Part shown: piece by piece, positions 7,550 through 16,776 of the stretch
Position numbering within the stretch: the stretch's first letter is position 1
How the letters are laid out: each line of letters opens with the position of its first letter
Assembly: GCA_015067935.1 (NCBI GenBank)
Contig: SVLL01000012.1
Span: 1 to 39,073, forward strand
Source: Oscillospiraceae bacterium
GTDB taxonomy: Bacteria > Bacillota > Clostridia > Oscillospirales > Oscillospiraceae
Length of the DNA stretch: 39,073 bases
Reading direction: 5' to 3'
Position numbers and translations under genes: made by a program
The notes under the pieces: model-generated
Databases searched by the model: none
Told to the model about the DNA's origin: nothing
Seen by the model: only the letters and a program-made list of their open reading frames with translations

Positions 7550-10500
7550 TCACCCTTGCTGACAGCAGAGCCGATATTTTTCCAGAAAAACCTTGGTTTG
7601 CTTCAGACTGTCCACGCCGGTGCTGAGCTTCAGTCGGAGCGTAGGCTGCTTGGCACTGGCCACCAGCTGAATACGCTTCGCGTAGCCGGGATCGTTGATC
7701 AATCGGCTGATGGCGTCAAAATTCAACTCGGTCATAGTAATTTGGATTTCTCCGGCCTTTTGACGAATGTCACAAATGTGCAGCTTTTGGGCTTGGGCAC
7801 GAAGCAGGGCAATGTCGATGAGATTCAGCACGCCTGTGGGCGGATCGCCATAGCGGTCAATGATCTCATCCAGCAGATCGTCCGCATCCTCTTGGGTGCG
7901 GATGGCGGCCATACGGCGGTACAGGTCCATCCGTTCCTCACCACGGGCAACATAGTCCTGATTCACATTGGCAGTCACATTCAGGTCGGCGGTACAATCC
8001 GGCTCCTTGGGCTTTTCGCCCTTTTCCTCCAGCACCGCTTCGTCCAGCAGCTTCAGGTACATATCATAGCCCACGCTCATCATATGACCCGATTGCTCTG
8101 CACCCAGCAGATTGCCCGCACCGCGGATTTCCAAGTCGCGCATTGCGATCTTGAAGCCGGAGCCGAACTCCGCAAAATCCCGGATGGCGGAAAGCCGCTT
8201 TTCGGCAACCTCCGTGAGATTTTTCTCCGGGCGGTAGGTGAAATAGGCATAGGCATGGCGGGTGGAGCGACCCACACGACCTCGCAGCTGATGCAGCTGT
8301 GAGAGTCCAAAGCGGTCCGCATTTTCGATAATCAGGGTGTTGGCGTTGGGAATATCCAGACCGGTTTCGATGATGGTGGTACAAACCAGCACCTGAATTT
8401 CACCCTCGGCCATGGCCTGCATCACATCACCCAGCGCATCCTCACCCATTTGTCCGTGGGCAACGGCAACGGACAAGCCGGGGATTCGCTTTTGCAGGGC
8501 TGAAGCGCAGCGGTCGATGCTCTCCACCCGGTTGTGGAGATAATAGACCTGACCGCCCCGCTCGATTTCCCGGCGGATGGCATCATCAATGATGGCGTTG
8601 TTGTGTTCCATTACGAAGGTCTGCACCGGATAACGGTCTGCCGGGGGCTCCTCAATGGTGGACATATCCCGAATGCCGGAAAGGGCCATATTCAGTGTCC
8701 GGGGGATGGGCGTTGCAGAGAGGGTCAGCACATCCACGCCCTTGGAGATTTCCTTCAGCCGTTCTTTATGGCTGACACCGAAACGCTGTTCTTCGTCAAT
8801 GATCAACAGACCCAAATCCTTGTATTCGATGGTCTTTTGCAGCAACTTATGGGTGCCGATAATCAAATCCACACCACCGCTGCGCAGGTTCTGTATGGTT
8901 TTCTTTTGCTCCGCTGCGGTACGGAACCGGCTGAGCACATCAATATTCACCGGGAAACCCCGGAAACGGGAAATGGCAGTTTGATAATGCTGCTGGGCCA
9001 AAACGGTGGTAGGCACCAGAATGGCTACCTGCTTTCCGTCCATAATGGCCTTCATTACCGCACGCAGGGCTACCTCGGTCTTACCGAAGCCCACATCGCC
9101 GCACAGCAGCCGATCCATCGGGGTGGGGGATTCCATATCTGCCTTGATATCTGCGATGCACCGCAGCTGATCGTCGGTCTCCGGATAGGGGAAATTGTCC
9201 TCAAATTCCCTCTGCCAAGGAGCATCTGCGGAGAAGGCATAGCCCTCCTGCCGCTTACGGGCAGCATAGAGCTGAATCAGCTCGCCTGCCATATCCTTGG
9301 CGGCTTTACGGGCCTTGGTCTTTGTCTTTTGCCACGCGTCGGAGCCAATTTTGTTCAGGCGAACATTGCCGTCCTCACCGCCGGAGCCGATGTATTTGCT
9401 CACCAAGTCCAGCTGGGTGGCAGGGACAAAGAGGGTGTCTGAGCCCTGATAGGCAATTTTTACATAGTCTTTGACCGCACCGTCCACTTTGATCTGTTCC
9501 ATCGCCACAAAACGGCCGATGCCGTAGTTTTCATGGACAACCAGATCACCGGGAGTCAGGTCGGTAAAAGAGTTCAGCTTCTGCCGATTGGTGGCATTTT
9601 TTTTCGCTTTTTTGCGGGGAACAGCCTTTGCAATCAGCTGCCCTTCTGTAAGAACGGCGATTTTTGCGGTGGGGTATTCCATACCAAAGGGCAGACTGCC
9701 CTCTGCAAGCAAAATCTGTCCCGGCTTGGGTAGGGTAGTCAGGGGAATGCACAAAAAGGCGGAAAGTCCCCGGCTACTTAACTGCTCCTGCAGCAGCTCC
9801 GCCCGACGGCGGCTGCCGCAAAGCACTAAGCTGGAAAATTCCATTTTCTGATAGTGGGCGAGGTCCGATGCGGCGGTGTCCAAGCTGCCGCCGTAACCGG
9901 GCAGCTGCTTCGCAGTCATCGGCAGCAGCTGCCTTGGGGGATTTTCTTCCGGATAGGAAGTGCCGCCAAAGGCATCAAAATAAACGACTGTTTTGTTCGT
10001 CAGCCCGGCGCAGAAGTCTTCCCACTGGATTGCATAATCACACAATTCGCCAGCCAGCAGACCGCTTTGCAGCATACCGTCCAGCTGCATACCCAGCTCT
10101 TCCGTCCGATTCCGGGCGGTGCGCTTCAGCGCGCCCTGATCGCATAGAACAACCGCAGCATTTTCCGGAATGTAATCCCAAGCGGTGGCAAACTCCGGAT
10201 AAATCAGGGCCATATATCGGTCGGAAGCGGGATTGTGCACGCCGTTGCGGTACTTTTCCAGATCCCGTTCCAATGTTTTGACCAGTTCTTCGTGGACAAA
10301 TTTGCGCCGTTTCTGGCGGCTGATGAGATTTTCCAGATCACCGCACAGCCCCTCCAGATTCCCGGGATGAAGCCGGGGCTGGGTTTCACCCACCGGCAGG
10401 ATCACGACAGAACGGATGTTTTCGGTTCTGCGCTGGGTATCGGGGTCAAAATAGCCCATAGCGTCCAGTTCTTCTCCGAAAAATTCGGCTCGGACAGGGG

Positions 10501-11062
10501 CATCGGCAGCAGGGGAGTAGATATCCAAAATGCCGCCACGGACGGCAAATTGGCCGGGGCCCTCTACCATACTGGTGCGGCTGTAGCCGGCACCGGAAAG
10601 GCGGTCGGTTAGAGCATCCAGATCATATTCTTTACCTACCTCCAGAGAAAAGGCGCAGCTTGCCAGAACGGCAGGGGGGATGGTTCGCTGACACATCGCC
10701 TCCCAAGAAAGAATCTGAAGTCGGGTCTTGCCCTGCATCAGCTCATACAGCTGGCGCAGGCGTTTTTGCTCCCAAGCCCGGCTGACCACAGCAGTATCAT
10801 AAAGGGTCAGCTCCCGGCTGGGCAGGATGGGGAATTCTTCGGAAAGAAAGGCCTTCAGCTCCTCCTGCAGCCGCTTGGCGGCCATATCGTCCTGACACAG
10901 CACCACAATGGGAGCGATGGTATCGCTTCGTAATGCCGCAATGATATGGCTGCGGTTCATCTGCCCAATGCCGGTGACGGCAACACTCTGCTTGCAGACA
11001 ACAGATTCCTGCAGCGCACGGTATTCCGGTATGGATTTTAGAAGGGACAGTAGCTTTTCCAT
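7550..11062 (-). CDS. mfd: Transcription-repair coupling factor Mfd
   Basis: Mfd is a DNA translocase that removes stalled RNA polymerase and recruits UvrA to damage on the transcribed strand. The 1170 residues match the family. Visible parts, in order, are an N-terminal UvrB-homology region, the RNA-polymerase-interacting domain starting GDLVVHENYGIGRFV near residue 505, the helicase Walker A motif GDVGFGKTEVA near 650, the DEEQ box near 757, LSATPIPRTLNMAL just after it, the helicase C domain ending LHQLRGRVGRS, and the C-terminal D7 domain. A GGAGGA site (11074-11069) lies 6 nt before the ATG. It follows pth by 68 bp and probably ends the prs-pth-mfd transcript. Confidence 0.97.
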   Translation of the reverse strand: MEKLLSLLKSIPEYRALQESVVCKQSVAVTGIGQMNRSHIIAALRSDTIAPIVVLCQDDMAAKRLQEELKAFLSEEFPILPSRELTLYDTAVVSRAWEQKRLRQLYELMQGKTRLQILSWEAMCQRTIPPAVLASCAFSLEVGKEYDLDALTDRLSGAGYSRTSMVEGPGQFAVRGGILDIYSPAADAPVRAEFFGEELDAMGYFDPDTQRRTENIRSVVILPVGETQPRLHPGNLEGLCGDLENLISRQKRRKFVHEELVKTLERDLEKYRNGVHNPASDRYMALIYPEFATAWDYIPENAAVVLCDQGALKRTARNRTEELGMQLDGMLQSGLLAGELCDYAIQWEDFCAGLTNKTVVYFDAFGGTSYPEENPPRQLLPMTAKQLPGYGGSLDTAASDLAHYQKMEFSSLVLCGSRRRAELLQEQLSSRGLSAFLCIPLTTLPKPGQILLAEGSLPFGMEYPTAKIAVLTEGQLIAKAVPRKKAKKNATNRQKLNSFTDLTPGDLVVHENYGIGRFVAMEQIKVDGAVKDYVKIAYQGSDTLFVPATQLDLVSKYIGSGGEDGNVRLNKIGSDAWQKTKTKARKAAKDMAGELIQLYAARKRQEGYAFSADAPWQREFEDNFPYPETDDQLRCIADIKADMESPTPMDRLLCGDVGFGKTEVALRAVMKAIMDGKQVAILVPTTVLAQQHYQTAISRFRGFPVNIDVLSRFRTAAEQKKTIQNLRSGGVDLIIGTHKLLQKTIEYKDLGLLIIDEEQRFGVSHKERLKEISKGVDVLTLSATPIPRTLNMALSGIRDMSTIEEPPADRYPVQTFVMEHNNAIIDDAIRREIERGGQVYYLHNRVESIDRCASALQKRIPGLSVAVAHGQMGEDALGDVMQAMAEGEIQVLVCTTIIETGLDIPNANTLIIENADRFGLSQLHQLRGRVGRSTRHAYAYFTYRPEKNLTEVAEKRLSAIRDFAEFGSGFKIAMRDLEIRGAGNLLGAEQSGHMMSVGYDMYLKLLDEAVLEEKGEKPKEPDCTADLNVTANVNQDYVARGEERMDLYRRMAAIRTQEDADDLLDEIIDRYGDPPTGVLNLIDIALLRAQAQKLHICDIRQKAGEIQITMTELNFDAISRLINDPGYAKRIQLVASAKQPTLRLKLSTGVDSLKQTKVFLEKYRLCCQQG

Positions 11063-11085
11063 AGTTTTTCCTCCACGACAGAACG

Positions 11086-11113
11086 CGGAAAGGGGAAAAA
11101 TACCCCCTTTCCG
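11086..11113 (-). other. Hairpin between pth and mfd
   Basis: CGGAAAGGGG (11086-11095) pairs with CCCCTTTCCG (11104-11113). The T-rich stretch on the minus strand lies in the loop and not after the stem, so this is not a standard terminator. It may modulate expression of mfd relative to pth or protect mRNA. Confidence 0.45.
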
Positions 11114-11130
11114 TGTCTATTTGACAGTAT

Positions 11131-11724
11131 TTACGGTTTGCTCCCGTTGAAACGGTTTGCTGTTTCCGGAACGCCCTTGTCGATGATGCAAAGAGCGGCA
11201 TCCGCAGCACGCTCCAAGGCGGAAACCAGTGCTTTTTCCTCTGAGGCAGACATAGAGGACAGTACCCAATCGGCAAGATCCTGTTCGGCGTGAACCTTGG
11301 CACCTACGCCGATCTTTACCCGGGGAAAGTCCTGACTTCCTACCTCGTTGATGATAGATTTTATGCCATTGTGACCGCCGGCAGAACCGTCCGCTCGGAT
11401 ACGCAGCCGACCCGGTTCCAACGAAATATCATCAAACAGAACGATGATCCGCTGGGGCGGGATATGGAAATAGGCAGAAAGCTGCAACACCGACCGACCG
11501 GACAGATTCATATAGGTCATCGGCTTGAGCAAAAAGAGCTTGCCGCTGCCGTATTTTGTCTGTCCATAGAGACCCTGAAACTTGGATTTGTCGATTTTGC
11601 AATTGAGTTTACCGGCAAGCAGGTCCAAGGCGCGCCAACCGGCATTGTGCCGGGTCTTTTCATATTCCTTACCGGGATTGCCCAGACCGACGATCAGCCA
11701 ATCTTCGCTTTTTTTACCGAACAT
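11131..11724 (-). CDS. pth: Peptidyl-tRNA hydrolase
   Basis: Pth releases tRNA from peptidyl-tRNA that drops off ribosomes. The 197-residue protein has the family motifs: GLGNPG (Asn16), TRHNAGW with the catalytic His26, KPMTYMNLSG (Asn for substrate binding), DDISLEPG (Asp) and GSAGGHNGIKSI. It starts only 3 bp after the prs stop codon, so the two are likely translated together; the prs-pth-mfd order is common in Firmicutes (prs, pth/spoVC, mfd). Confidence 0.96.
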   Translation of the reverse strand: MFGKKSEDWLIVGLGNPGKEYEKTRHNAGWRALDLLAGKLNCKIDKSKFQGLYGQTKYGSGKLFLLKPMTYMNLSGRSVLQLSAYFHIPPQRIIVLFDDISLEPGRLRIRADGSAGGHNGIKSIINEVGSQDFPRVKIGVGAKVHAEQDLADWVLSSMSASEEKALVSALERAADAALCIIDKGVPETANRFNGSKP

Positions 11725-11727
11725 AGT

Positions 11728-12693
11728 TTAGAACAGATCGGCAATGGAAGTGCCGCCGTGGATGTGGTTAATGGCGTGGGCAAACACGGGGGCAACATCC
11801 AAATACACCAGCTTGTTGCTGGGGGTATTTCCCTTCTGGGGAATGGTGTTCAGGAAGACCATTTCCTTCAGAGGGCTGGCTTCAATGCGCTCATAGGCAG
11901 GACCGGAGAGCACGCCGTGGGTAGCGCAGGCATAGACTTCCTTGGCACCGCCGATTTCCACCAGTGCCTGAGCGGCATTGCACAGAGAACCGGCAGTATC
12001 CACCATATCATCGTATAGGATGCAGGTCTTGTCCCTCACATCGCCGATGATGTTCATAACCTCGCATACATTGGCCTTGGGGCGACGCTTGTCCACAATG
12101 GCCAGACCCATGTGCAGCTTCTTGGCAAAAGCGCGGGCGCGGCCGACAGAGCCAACATCGGGGGAAACAACCACAAAATCTTCGTAGTTGAATTTGTCTT
12201 CAGGGAATTTGCCAGTGAAGTAATCAAAGAAAGTGGGATTGCCCAGCAGATGATCCACAGGGATGTCAAAGAAGCCCTGAATCTGTGCGGCATGCAGGTC
12301 CATAGTCAGCACCCGGTTGGCACCTGCGGCGGTGAGCATATTGGCAACCAGCTTGGCAGAGATGGGATCGCGGCTCTTGGCCTTGCGGTCCTGACGGGCA
12401 TAGCCGAAGTAGGGAATAACGGCTGTGATACGACCGGCGGAAGCACGGCGGCAGGCGTCGATCATCACCAGAAGCTCCATCAAATGATCGTTGACGGGCT
12501 TGCAGGTGGACTGGACAAGAAACACATCCGCACCGCGGACGGTCTCGTTCAGGCTGACGGAAACTTCACCGTCAGCAAAGGTCTTGACTTCACCGTTGCC
12601 CAGCGTGATGCCCAGCTCCTTGCAAATAGTCTTTGCAAATTCGGGATTGGAATTGCCGCAAAAAACCTGAATGTTCTCTCCGTATGCAATCAT
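11728..12693 (-). CDS. prs: Ribose-phosphate pyrophosphokinase
   Basis: Prs makes PRPP from ribose 5-phosphate and ATP for nucleotide, His and Trp synthesis. The start at 12693 is 8 nt after GAGGT and gives MIAYGENIQVFCGN; a longer in-frame extension to 12798 has no family similarity and covers the promoter. The protein then has 321 residues, normal for the family. It contains GEVSVSLNETVRG, the catalytic flexible loop FGYARQDRKAKSRDPISAK, MDLHAAQIQGFFDIPVDHL and the PRPP loop ILYDDMVDTAGSL (usually VDDMIDTAGT, so slightly divergent). It is first in the prs-pth-mfd unit. Confidence 0.95.
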   Translation of the reverse strand: MIAYGENIQVFCGNSNPEFAKTICKELGITLGNGEVKTFADGEVSVSLNETVRGADVFLVQSTCKPVNDHLMELLVMIDACRRASAGRITAVIPYFGYARQDRKAKSRDPISAKLVANMLTAAGANRVLTMDLHAAQIQGFFDIPVDHLLGNPTFFDYFTGKFPEDKFNYEDFVVVSPDVGSVGRARAFAKKLHMGLAIVDKRRPKANVCEVMNIIGDVRDKTCILYDDMVDTAGSLCNAAQALVEIGGAKEVYACATHGVLSGPAYERIEASPLKEMVFLNTIPQKGNTPSNKLVYLDVAPVFAHAINHIHGGTSIADLF

Positions 12694-12742
12694 CGGGAAA
12701 TACCTCACTTTATATTTTTTGTTGTGGGGACATACCGCGTCT

Positions 12743-12772
12743 ATTATAGCACCTTCGGAGGCGGAAATGCAA
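12743..12772 (-). promoter_or_regulatory. Promoter of prs-pth-mfd
   Basis: On the minus strand TTGCAT (12772-12767) and TATAAT (12748-12743) are 18 bp apart, 50 bp before the prs start. It is divergent from the htpG promoter. Confidence 0.7.
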
Positions 12773-12883
12773 CAGCTTTTCCGCGAAAAATCGCCCAATA
12801 TTACGGAAAAAACAGGGGAGGTTTTGGATATTTCGACCCTTGTGTGAAAAATGTAAATATTTCAAGAACTTTGTTTTCGGGGG

Positions 12884-12911
12884 TTGCATTTTTAAAATAG
12901 GGTGATATAAT
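12884..12911 (+). promoter_or_regulatory. Promoter of htpG
   Basis: TTGCAT (12884-12889) and a consensus TATAAT (12906-12911) are 16 bp apart. The expected transcription start falls inside the CIRCE operator that begins 2 bp after the -10 box. Confidence 0.8.
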
Positions 12912-12912
12912 A

Positions 12913-12939
12913 TTAGCACTCGCATTAAAAGAGTGCTAA
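12913..12939 (+). promoter_or_regulatory. CIRCE operator (HrcA-binding site)
   Basis: TTAGCACTC at 12913-12921 and GAGTGCTAA at 12931-12939 are a perfect inverted repeat with a 9-bp spacer. This is identical to the CIRCE consensus bound by the heat-shock repressor HrcA. It covers the transcription start and abuts the htpG ribosome site, the usual repressing position. Confidence 0.97.
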
Positions 12940-12953
12940 AGGAGCGAATAAAA

Positions 12954-14831
12954 ATGGAAAAAATGCAATTCAAAGCGGAATCTCAGCGTCTTTTGGACCT
13001 GATGATCAACTCTATCTACACCCACAAGGAGATTTTTCTGCGAGAGATTATCTCCAATGCCAGCGATGCCATTGACAAGCTGGCCTATACCGCCCTGACC
13101 GATGACAAGGTGGGATTGAATCGGGAGGATTTTGCCATTACCATCATCCGTGATGAAGCAAACCGTACCCTGACCGTTTCCGACAACGGTATCGGCATGA
13201 GCCGTGAGGAAATGGAAGAAAACTTGGGCACCATCTGCAAGTCCGGCTCTCTTGGCTTCAAGCAGAGCATGGAAAAGCAGGAGGATATTGACATCATCGG
13301 CCAATTCGGTGTGGGCTTCTATTCTGCCTTTATGGTGGCGAAGTCTGTGACCGTTATCTCTAAAAAGTACGGCTCTGAAGCGGCGTACCGCTGGGAGTCT
13401 GATGGCGCAGACGGTTACACGATCACGGAAGCGGAGCGTGCCTATCCCGGTACCGATGTGATCATGACCTTTAAGGATGACACCGAGGATGAGAATTATA
13501 CCGAATTTTTGGAGGAATATCGCCTGCGCGGTTTGATCCGCAAGTATTCCGACTATATCCGTTACCCCATCCGTATGGCGATCTCCAAGTCCCGGAAGGT
13601 GGAGGATTCTGACGAATATGAATCCTACACCGAGGAAGAAACCCTGAACTCCATGGTTCCCATTTGGCAGCGGAACAAGAAGGATGTAACAGAAGAAGAA
13701 TACGAAACCTTCTATCGGGAGAAATTCTTTGATTACAACAAGCCCCTGTCCGTGATTCACACAGGCAGTGAGGGCAGCGTCAGCTTCAAGGCACTGTTGT
13801 ATATCCCCGGCAAAGCACCCTTTGATTTCTACACCAAGGATTTTAAGCGGGGCTTGCAGCTGTACAGCTCCGGCGTGATGATTATGGAGTCCTGCGAGGA
13901 GCTGCTGCCTGACTATTTCTGCTTTGTACGTGGTGTTGTGGACAGTCAGGATCTGTCCCTGAATATCAGCCGGGAAATGCTTCAGCATAACCGCCAGCTG
14001 ACCATCATTGCCCGGGGCATTGAAAAGAAAATCAAATCCGAGCTGAAAGCAATGCTGGAAAATGACCGGGAAAAATTCCAGCAGTTTTATGGAGTCTTCG
14101 GTCGTCAGCTGAAGTACGGTGCTGTGGCGGATTACGGTGCACATAAGGATGCTGTGCAGGACCTGCTGCTGTTCTGGAGCAACCGTCAGGGTAAGCTGAT
14201 TACCCTCAAGGAATATGTAGAAGCGATGGCCGAGGGTCAGGAGAAGATCTATTTCGTGCCCGGTGAAAACAAGGAGCGTTCTGCTCAGCTGCCGCAGGTC
14301 AAGGCACTGGAAAAGAAGGGCTACGATGTACTGCTGTTTACGGAGGATGTGGATGAGTTTATTCCCCAGACCCTGATGCAGTACGAGGAAAAGTCCTTCT
14401 GCAATGTGTCAACCGAGGATCTGGAGCTGCAGACTGAGGACGAGAAGAAGGAACTGGAAAACAAGGCAGAGGAGCTGAAGGGCATCCTGACCTTTGTCAA
14501 GGAGACCTTGGGCGATTGCGTCAAGGAAGTAAAGCTTTCCGGCAATCTGGGGGATGCCCCGGTGGCGATGGTACCCGATGCAGGTATGAGCTTCGAGATG
14601 GAAAAATATATGAAGCGGGCTAATCCGGAATTTGCATTCTCCGTGGGCAGAATTCTGGAACTGAATCCGGAGCACGATGCCGTAAAGGCGATGGTCGCAG
14701 CGGTAACTGAGGATGTGCTGAAAGCTAAGGATTACGCAAAACTGCTTCACGCACAGGCTCTGCTGATGGCAGATCTGCCTCTGGAAAACCCCACAGAGTA
14801 CACTGCCCTTGTCTGTAAGCTGATGCACTAA
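12954..14831 (+). CDS. htpG: Molecular chaperone HtpG (Hsp90)
   Basis: HtpG is the bacterial Hsp90, an ATP-dependent cytoplasmic chaperone. The start at 12954 is 9 nt after AAAGGAG; the 625-residue length is normal. The N-terminal GHKL ATPase shows REIISNASDAIDKL, DNGIGMSREEMEENLG and GQFGVGFYSAFMVA. The middle domain includes YPIRM and SREMLQHNRQL, with its catalytic-loop Arg. The C-terminal dimerisation region ends near PTEYTALVCKLM. The gene sits directly behind a perfect CIRCE operator, so HrcA control and heat induction are expected. This differs from Bacillus subtilis, where htpG is not in the CIRCE regulon. No terminator is seen after it; the next promoter starts 9 bp past the stop. 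Confidence 0.97.
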   Translation: MEKMQFKAESQRLLDLMINSIYTHKEIFLREIISNASDAIDKLAYTALTDDKVGLNREDFAITIIRDEANRTLTVSDNGIGMSREEMEENLGTICKSGSLGFKQSMEKQEDIDIIGQFGVGFYSAFMVAKSVTVISKKYGSEAAYRWESDGADGYTITEAERAYPGTDVIMTFKDDTEDENYTEFLEEYRLRGLIRKYSDYIRYPIRMAISKSRKVEDSDEYESYTEEETLNSMVPIWQRNKKDVTEEEYETFYREKFFDYNKPLSVIHTGSEGSVSFKALLYIPGKAPFDFYTKDFKRGLQLYSSGVMIMESCEELLPDYFCFVRGVVDSQDLSLNISREMLQHNRQLTIIARGIEKKIKSELKAMLENDREKFQQFYGVFGRQLKYGAVADYGAHKDAVQDLLLFWSNRQGKLITLKEYVEAMAEGQEKIYFVPGENKERSAQLPQVKALEKKGYDVLLFTEDVDEFIPQTLMQYEEKSFCNVSTEDLELQTEDEKKELENKAEELKGILTFVKETLGDCVKEVKLSGNLGDAPVAMVPDAGMSFEMEKYMKRANPEFAFSVGRILELNPEHDAVKAMVAAVTEDVLKAKDYAKLLHAQALLMADLPLENPTEYTALVCKLMH

Positions 14832-14839
14832 CAGCAGTA

Positions 14840-14868
14840 TTGCAAATTCTGTAACAATATGGTAAAAT
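14840..14868 (+). promoter_or_regulatory. Promoter of the membrane-protein gene
   Basis: TTGCAA (14840-14845) and TAAAAT (14863-14868) are 17 bp apart, between htpG and the gene at 14897. Confidence 0.6.
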
Positions 14869-14896
14869 CATAGTATTCCAAAAAGGAGGAATGACT

Positions 14897-15583
14897 ATGG
14901 ATGCGATTCGTGAAATGATGGCAGGCATTCTGGAGGCAGGTACGGTTTCTCTGAACTTTGCTTCTAACGGACTGGGTGTGCTGGTGTATATTCTGAATGC
15001 GTGGGCACTATACACCATTGCCAAGCGCAGAGAAATCAAAAAGCCGTGGCTGGCGTGGATTCCCGTGGTCAATGTGTGGATTCTGGGCTCTGTTTCCGAC
15101 CAGTACCAGTATGTGGTAAACCGGAAGGTCAAGAATAAGCGCAAGGTTCTGCTGGGACTGAATATTGCTCAGATTGCGCTGTGTGCCATTTTGCTGATTT
15201 GGGCGATCTGGGTGCTGATCGATGTTTTGATGCTGTCGTTTGGCGCGCTGAGTAATTTCCAGCTGACGGATGCTATGATCTATACCCTGCTGCAGGAGCA
15301 CCTGATGACAATCCTGATGCTTGCGCTGCTGAGCATTCCGGCAGCCGTTCTGGCAGTTGTTTATACGGTGTATTTCTATATGGCACTGTATGATGTGTTC
15401 CGCTCCAGCGATCCCGGCAACAGCACAATGTATCTGGTGCTCAGCTTGGTGGGCAATGTGGTGGTGGAAGGTGCGTACTGCATTTTCACAATGCTGTGCA
15501 AGGAAAAGGATCTGGGTATGCCACCCAGAAAGAAAGCAACGGAAGAACCGCTTGACGAAGAACCTGAAAATACGGAAGTATAA
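14897..15583 (+). CDS. Multi-pass membrane protein of unknown function
   Basis: This 228-residue protein has about four hydrophobic segments: near residues 13-35, 48-62, 82-112 and 130-165, with a further hydrophobic stretch near 175-195. The piece KPWLAWIPVVNVWILGSVSDQY after the first segment recurs in small membrane proteins of clostridia, and the acidic/basic C-terminal tail (about 200-228) is cytoplasmic. I chose the ATG at 14897, 7 nt after GGAGG; the ATG at 14891 is too close to that site. It has its own promoter and terminator, so it appears monocistronic. Function is not known. Confidence 0.75.
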   Translation: MDAIREMMAGILEAGTVSLNFASNGLGVLVYILNAWALYTIAKRREIKKPWLAWIPVVNVWILGSVSDQYQYVVNRKVKNKRKVLLGLNIAQIALCAILLIWAIWVLIDVLMLSFGALSNFQLTDAMIYTLLQEHLMTILMLALLSIPAAVLAVVYTVYFYMALYDVFRSSDPGNSTMYLVLSLVGNVVVEGAYCIFTMLCKEKDLGMPPRKKATEEPLDEEPENTEV

Positions 15584-15587
15584 CACA

Positions 15588-15616
15588 AAACCCGCTGCGA
15601 AAGCAGCGGGTTTCAC
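15588..15616. terminator. Terminator between converging genes
   Basis: An 11-bp perfect stem (15588-15598 with 15603-15613) with a GAAA loop lies between the membrane-protein gene and the minus-strand nagA-like gene. The stem ends in AAA/TTT, so it can work in either direction. Confidence 0.8.
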
Positions 15617-15630
15617 TATGTTAGTAACAA

Positions 15631-16776
15631 TTACAGCACTTTTTTGCCCATTACAAAGGCAGCGGTGATGTTCACATTCTCATCAAAGGCAACGATGTCT
15701 GCGTCCTTGCCTGGGGCAAGAATGCCCTTGTTCAGTCCCATAATTTTTGCCGGGACGGCTGTGATCATATGCACCGCATCTGCCAGGTCAAAGCCGGCCT
15801 CCTGGGTAAGTGTCCGAATCAGCACATCGGCCGTGGCAATGGAACCGGCAAAGGCACTGCGGTCCGCCAGCTTGCATACCCCATCTTCAATGATGTAGGA
15901 GTAGCCAATGGCACAGCCGCTTTTGGCTTCAGTGCCTGCCACGGACAGACTGTCTGTGATCAAAGCAATGCGGTCGATGCCCTTGATCTTCACGATCAGC
16001 CGGATCAGCTCCGGGGGCAGATGCCGACCGTCTGCAATGATCTCCGCATAGATATCGTCGTGAAGCATAGCCGTTTCCAGCACACCCAGCTGCCGGAAGC
16101 CTTGCTTGCGGGTGATGGTGGAGGTGCAGGAGTACAGATGAGTAATGAGCTTGCAGCCACATTCCATAGCCTGCAGCATATCCTCGTAAATGGCGTTGGT
16201 ATGGCCGGCAGAGGGGACAATGCCGTTTTCCGTCAAAAAGCGGCAAAATTCTCCGTCTGTGTCATTTTCCGGGGCATAGGTCCAGCGGGCAATGGCGTGT
16301 CCATAGGCCTGCACCAATGGCACATACTCCTCCTTTTGCGGAGGCGTAATGAATGCGGTGTTTTGACCGCCGCATTGTATTTTGGAAAGATAAGGGCCTT
16401 CCAGGTGGGCACCTGCCACATTGCTCTTAAGTTGGGGGTTCTGCATTGCCCGGGCGATTCCTTCCACTGCGTGACACATTCTTGGAAAGGCAGCGGCAGA
16501 GATGGTGGGCAGAATGGTGGTAGTGCCGTGGGTCAGGTGGAAATTACTGCCCTGCACCACCGCGTCCTCACCGTCAATAAAATCAAAGCCGGCACCGCCG
16601 TGGGTGTGCAGATCGATAAAGCCGGGGGAGACATAGAACCCCGTCAGATCATTTTCCCGGTCATAGGGCAATTCCTGGTCGGTCACGGCAGAAATGGTGC
16701 TGCCATCTATGTACACATAGCCGGAAAGAAGCCCGTTTTCGCTCAGGATCCGGTCACTTTTGATACGCGTAATCAC
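15631..16776 (-). CDS. nagA: N-acetylglucosamine-6-phosphate deacetylase-like amidohydrolase
   Basis: The amidohydrolase fold is clear: a metal-binding FIDLHTHGGAGFD motif near residues 55-67, LEGPYLS, SAGHTNA, ADGRHLPPE, and the catalytic Asp in LITDSLSVAGT, ending with the family tail NITAAFVMGKKVL. NagA removes acetate from GlcNAc-6-P. Two family signatures differ: the usual THLFNAM is THLYSCT and the usual TDAM is TDSL, so substrate may differ from standard NagA. The GTG start at 16776 overlaps the stop codon of the upstream oxidoreductase (GTGA) and has a GAGG 7 nt before it, giving 381 residues; translation is probably coupled. No nagB is present in the window. Confidence 0.85.
   Translation of the reverse strand: MITRIKSDRILSENGLLSGYVYIDGSTISAVTDQELPYDRENDLTGFYVSPGFIDLHTHGGAGFDFIDGEDAVVQGSNFHLTHGTTTILPTISAAAFPRMCHAVEGIARAMQNPQLKSNVAGAHLEGPYLSKIQCGGQNTAFITPPQKEEYVPLVQAYGHAIARWTYAPENDTDGEFCRFLTENGIVPSAGHTNAIYEDMLQAMECGCKLITHLYSCTSTITRKQGFRQLGVLETAMLHDDIYAEIIADGRHLPPELIRLIVKIKGIDRIALITDSLSVAGTEAKSGCAIGYSYIIEDGVCKLADRSAFAGSIATADVLIRTLTQEAGFDLADAVHMITAVPAKIMGLNKGILAPGKDADIVAFDENVNITAAFVMGKKVL

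Noticed and set aside
11086..11113. Terminator between pth and mfd
   Set aside because: The T-rich stretch lies in the loop and not after the stem in the direction of transcription.
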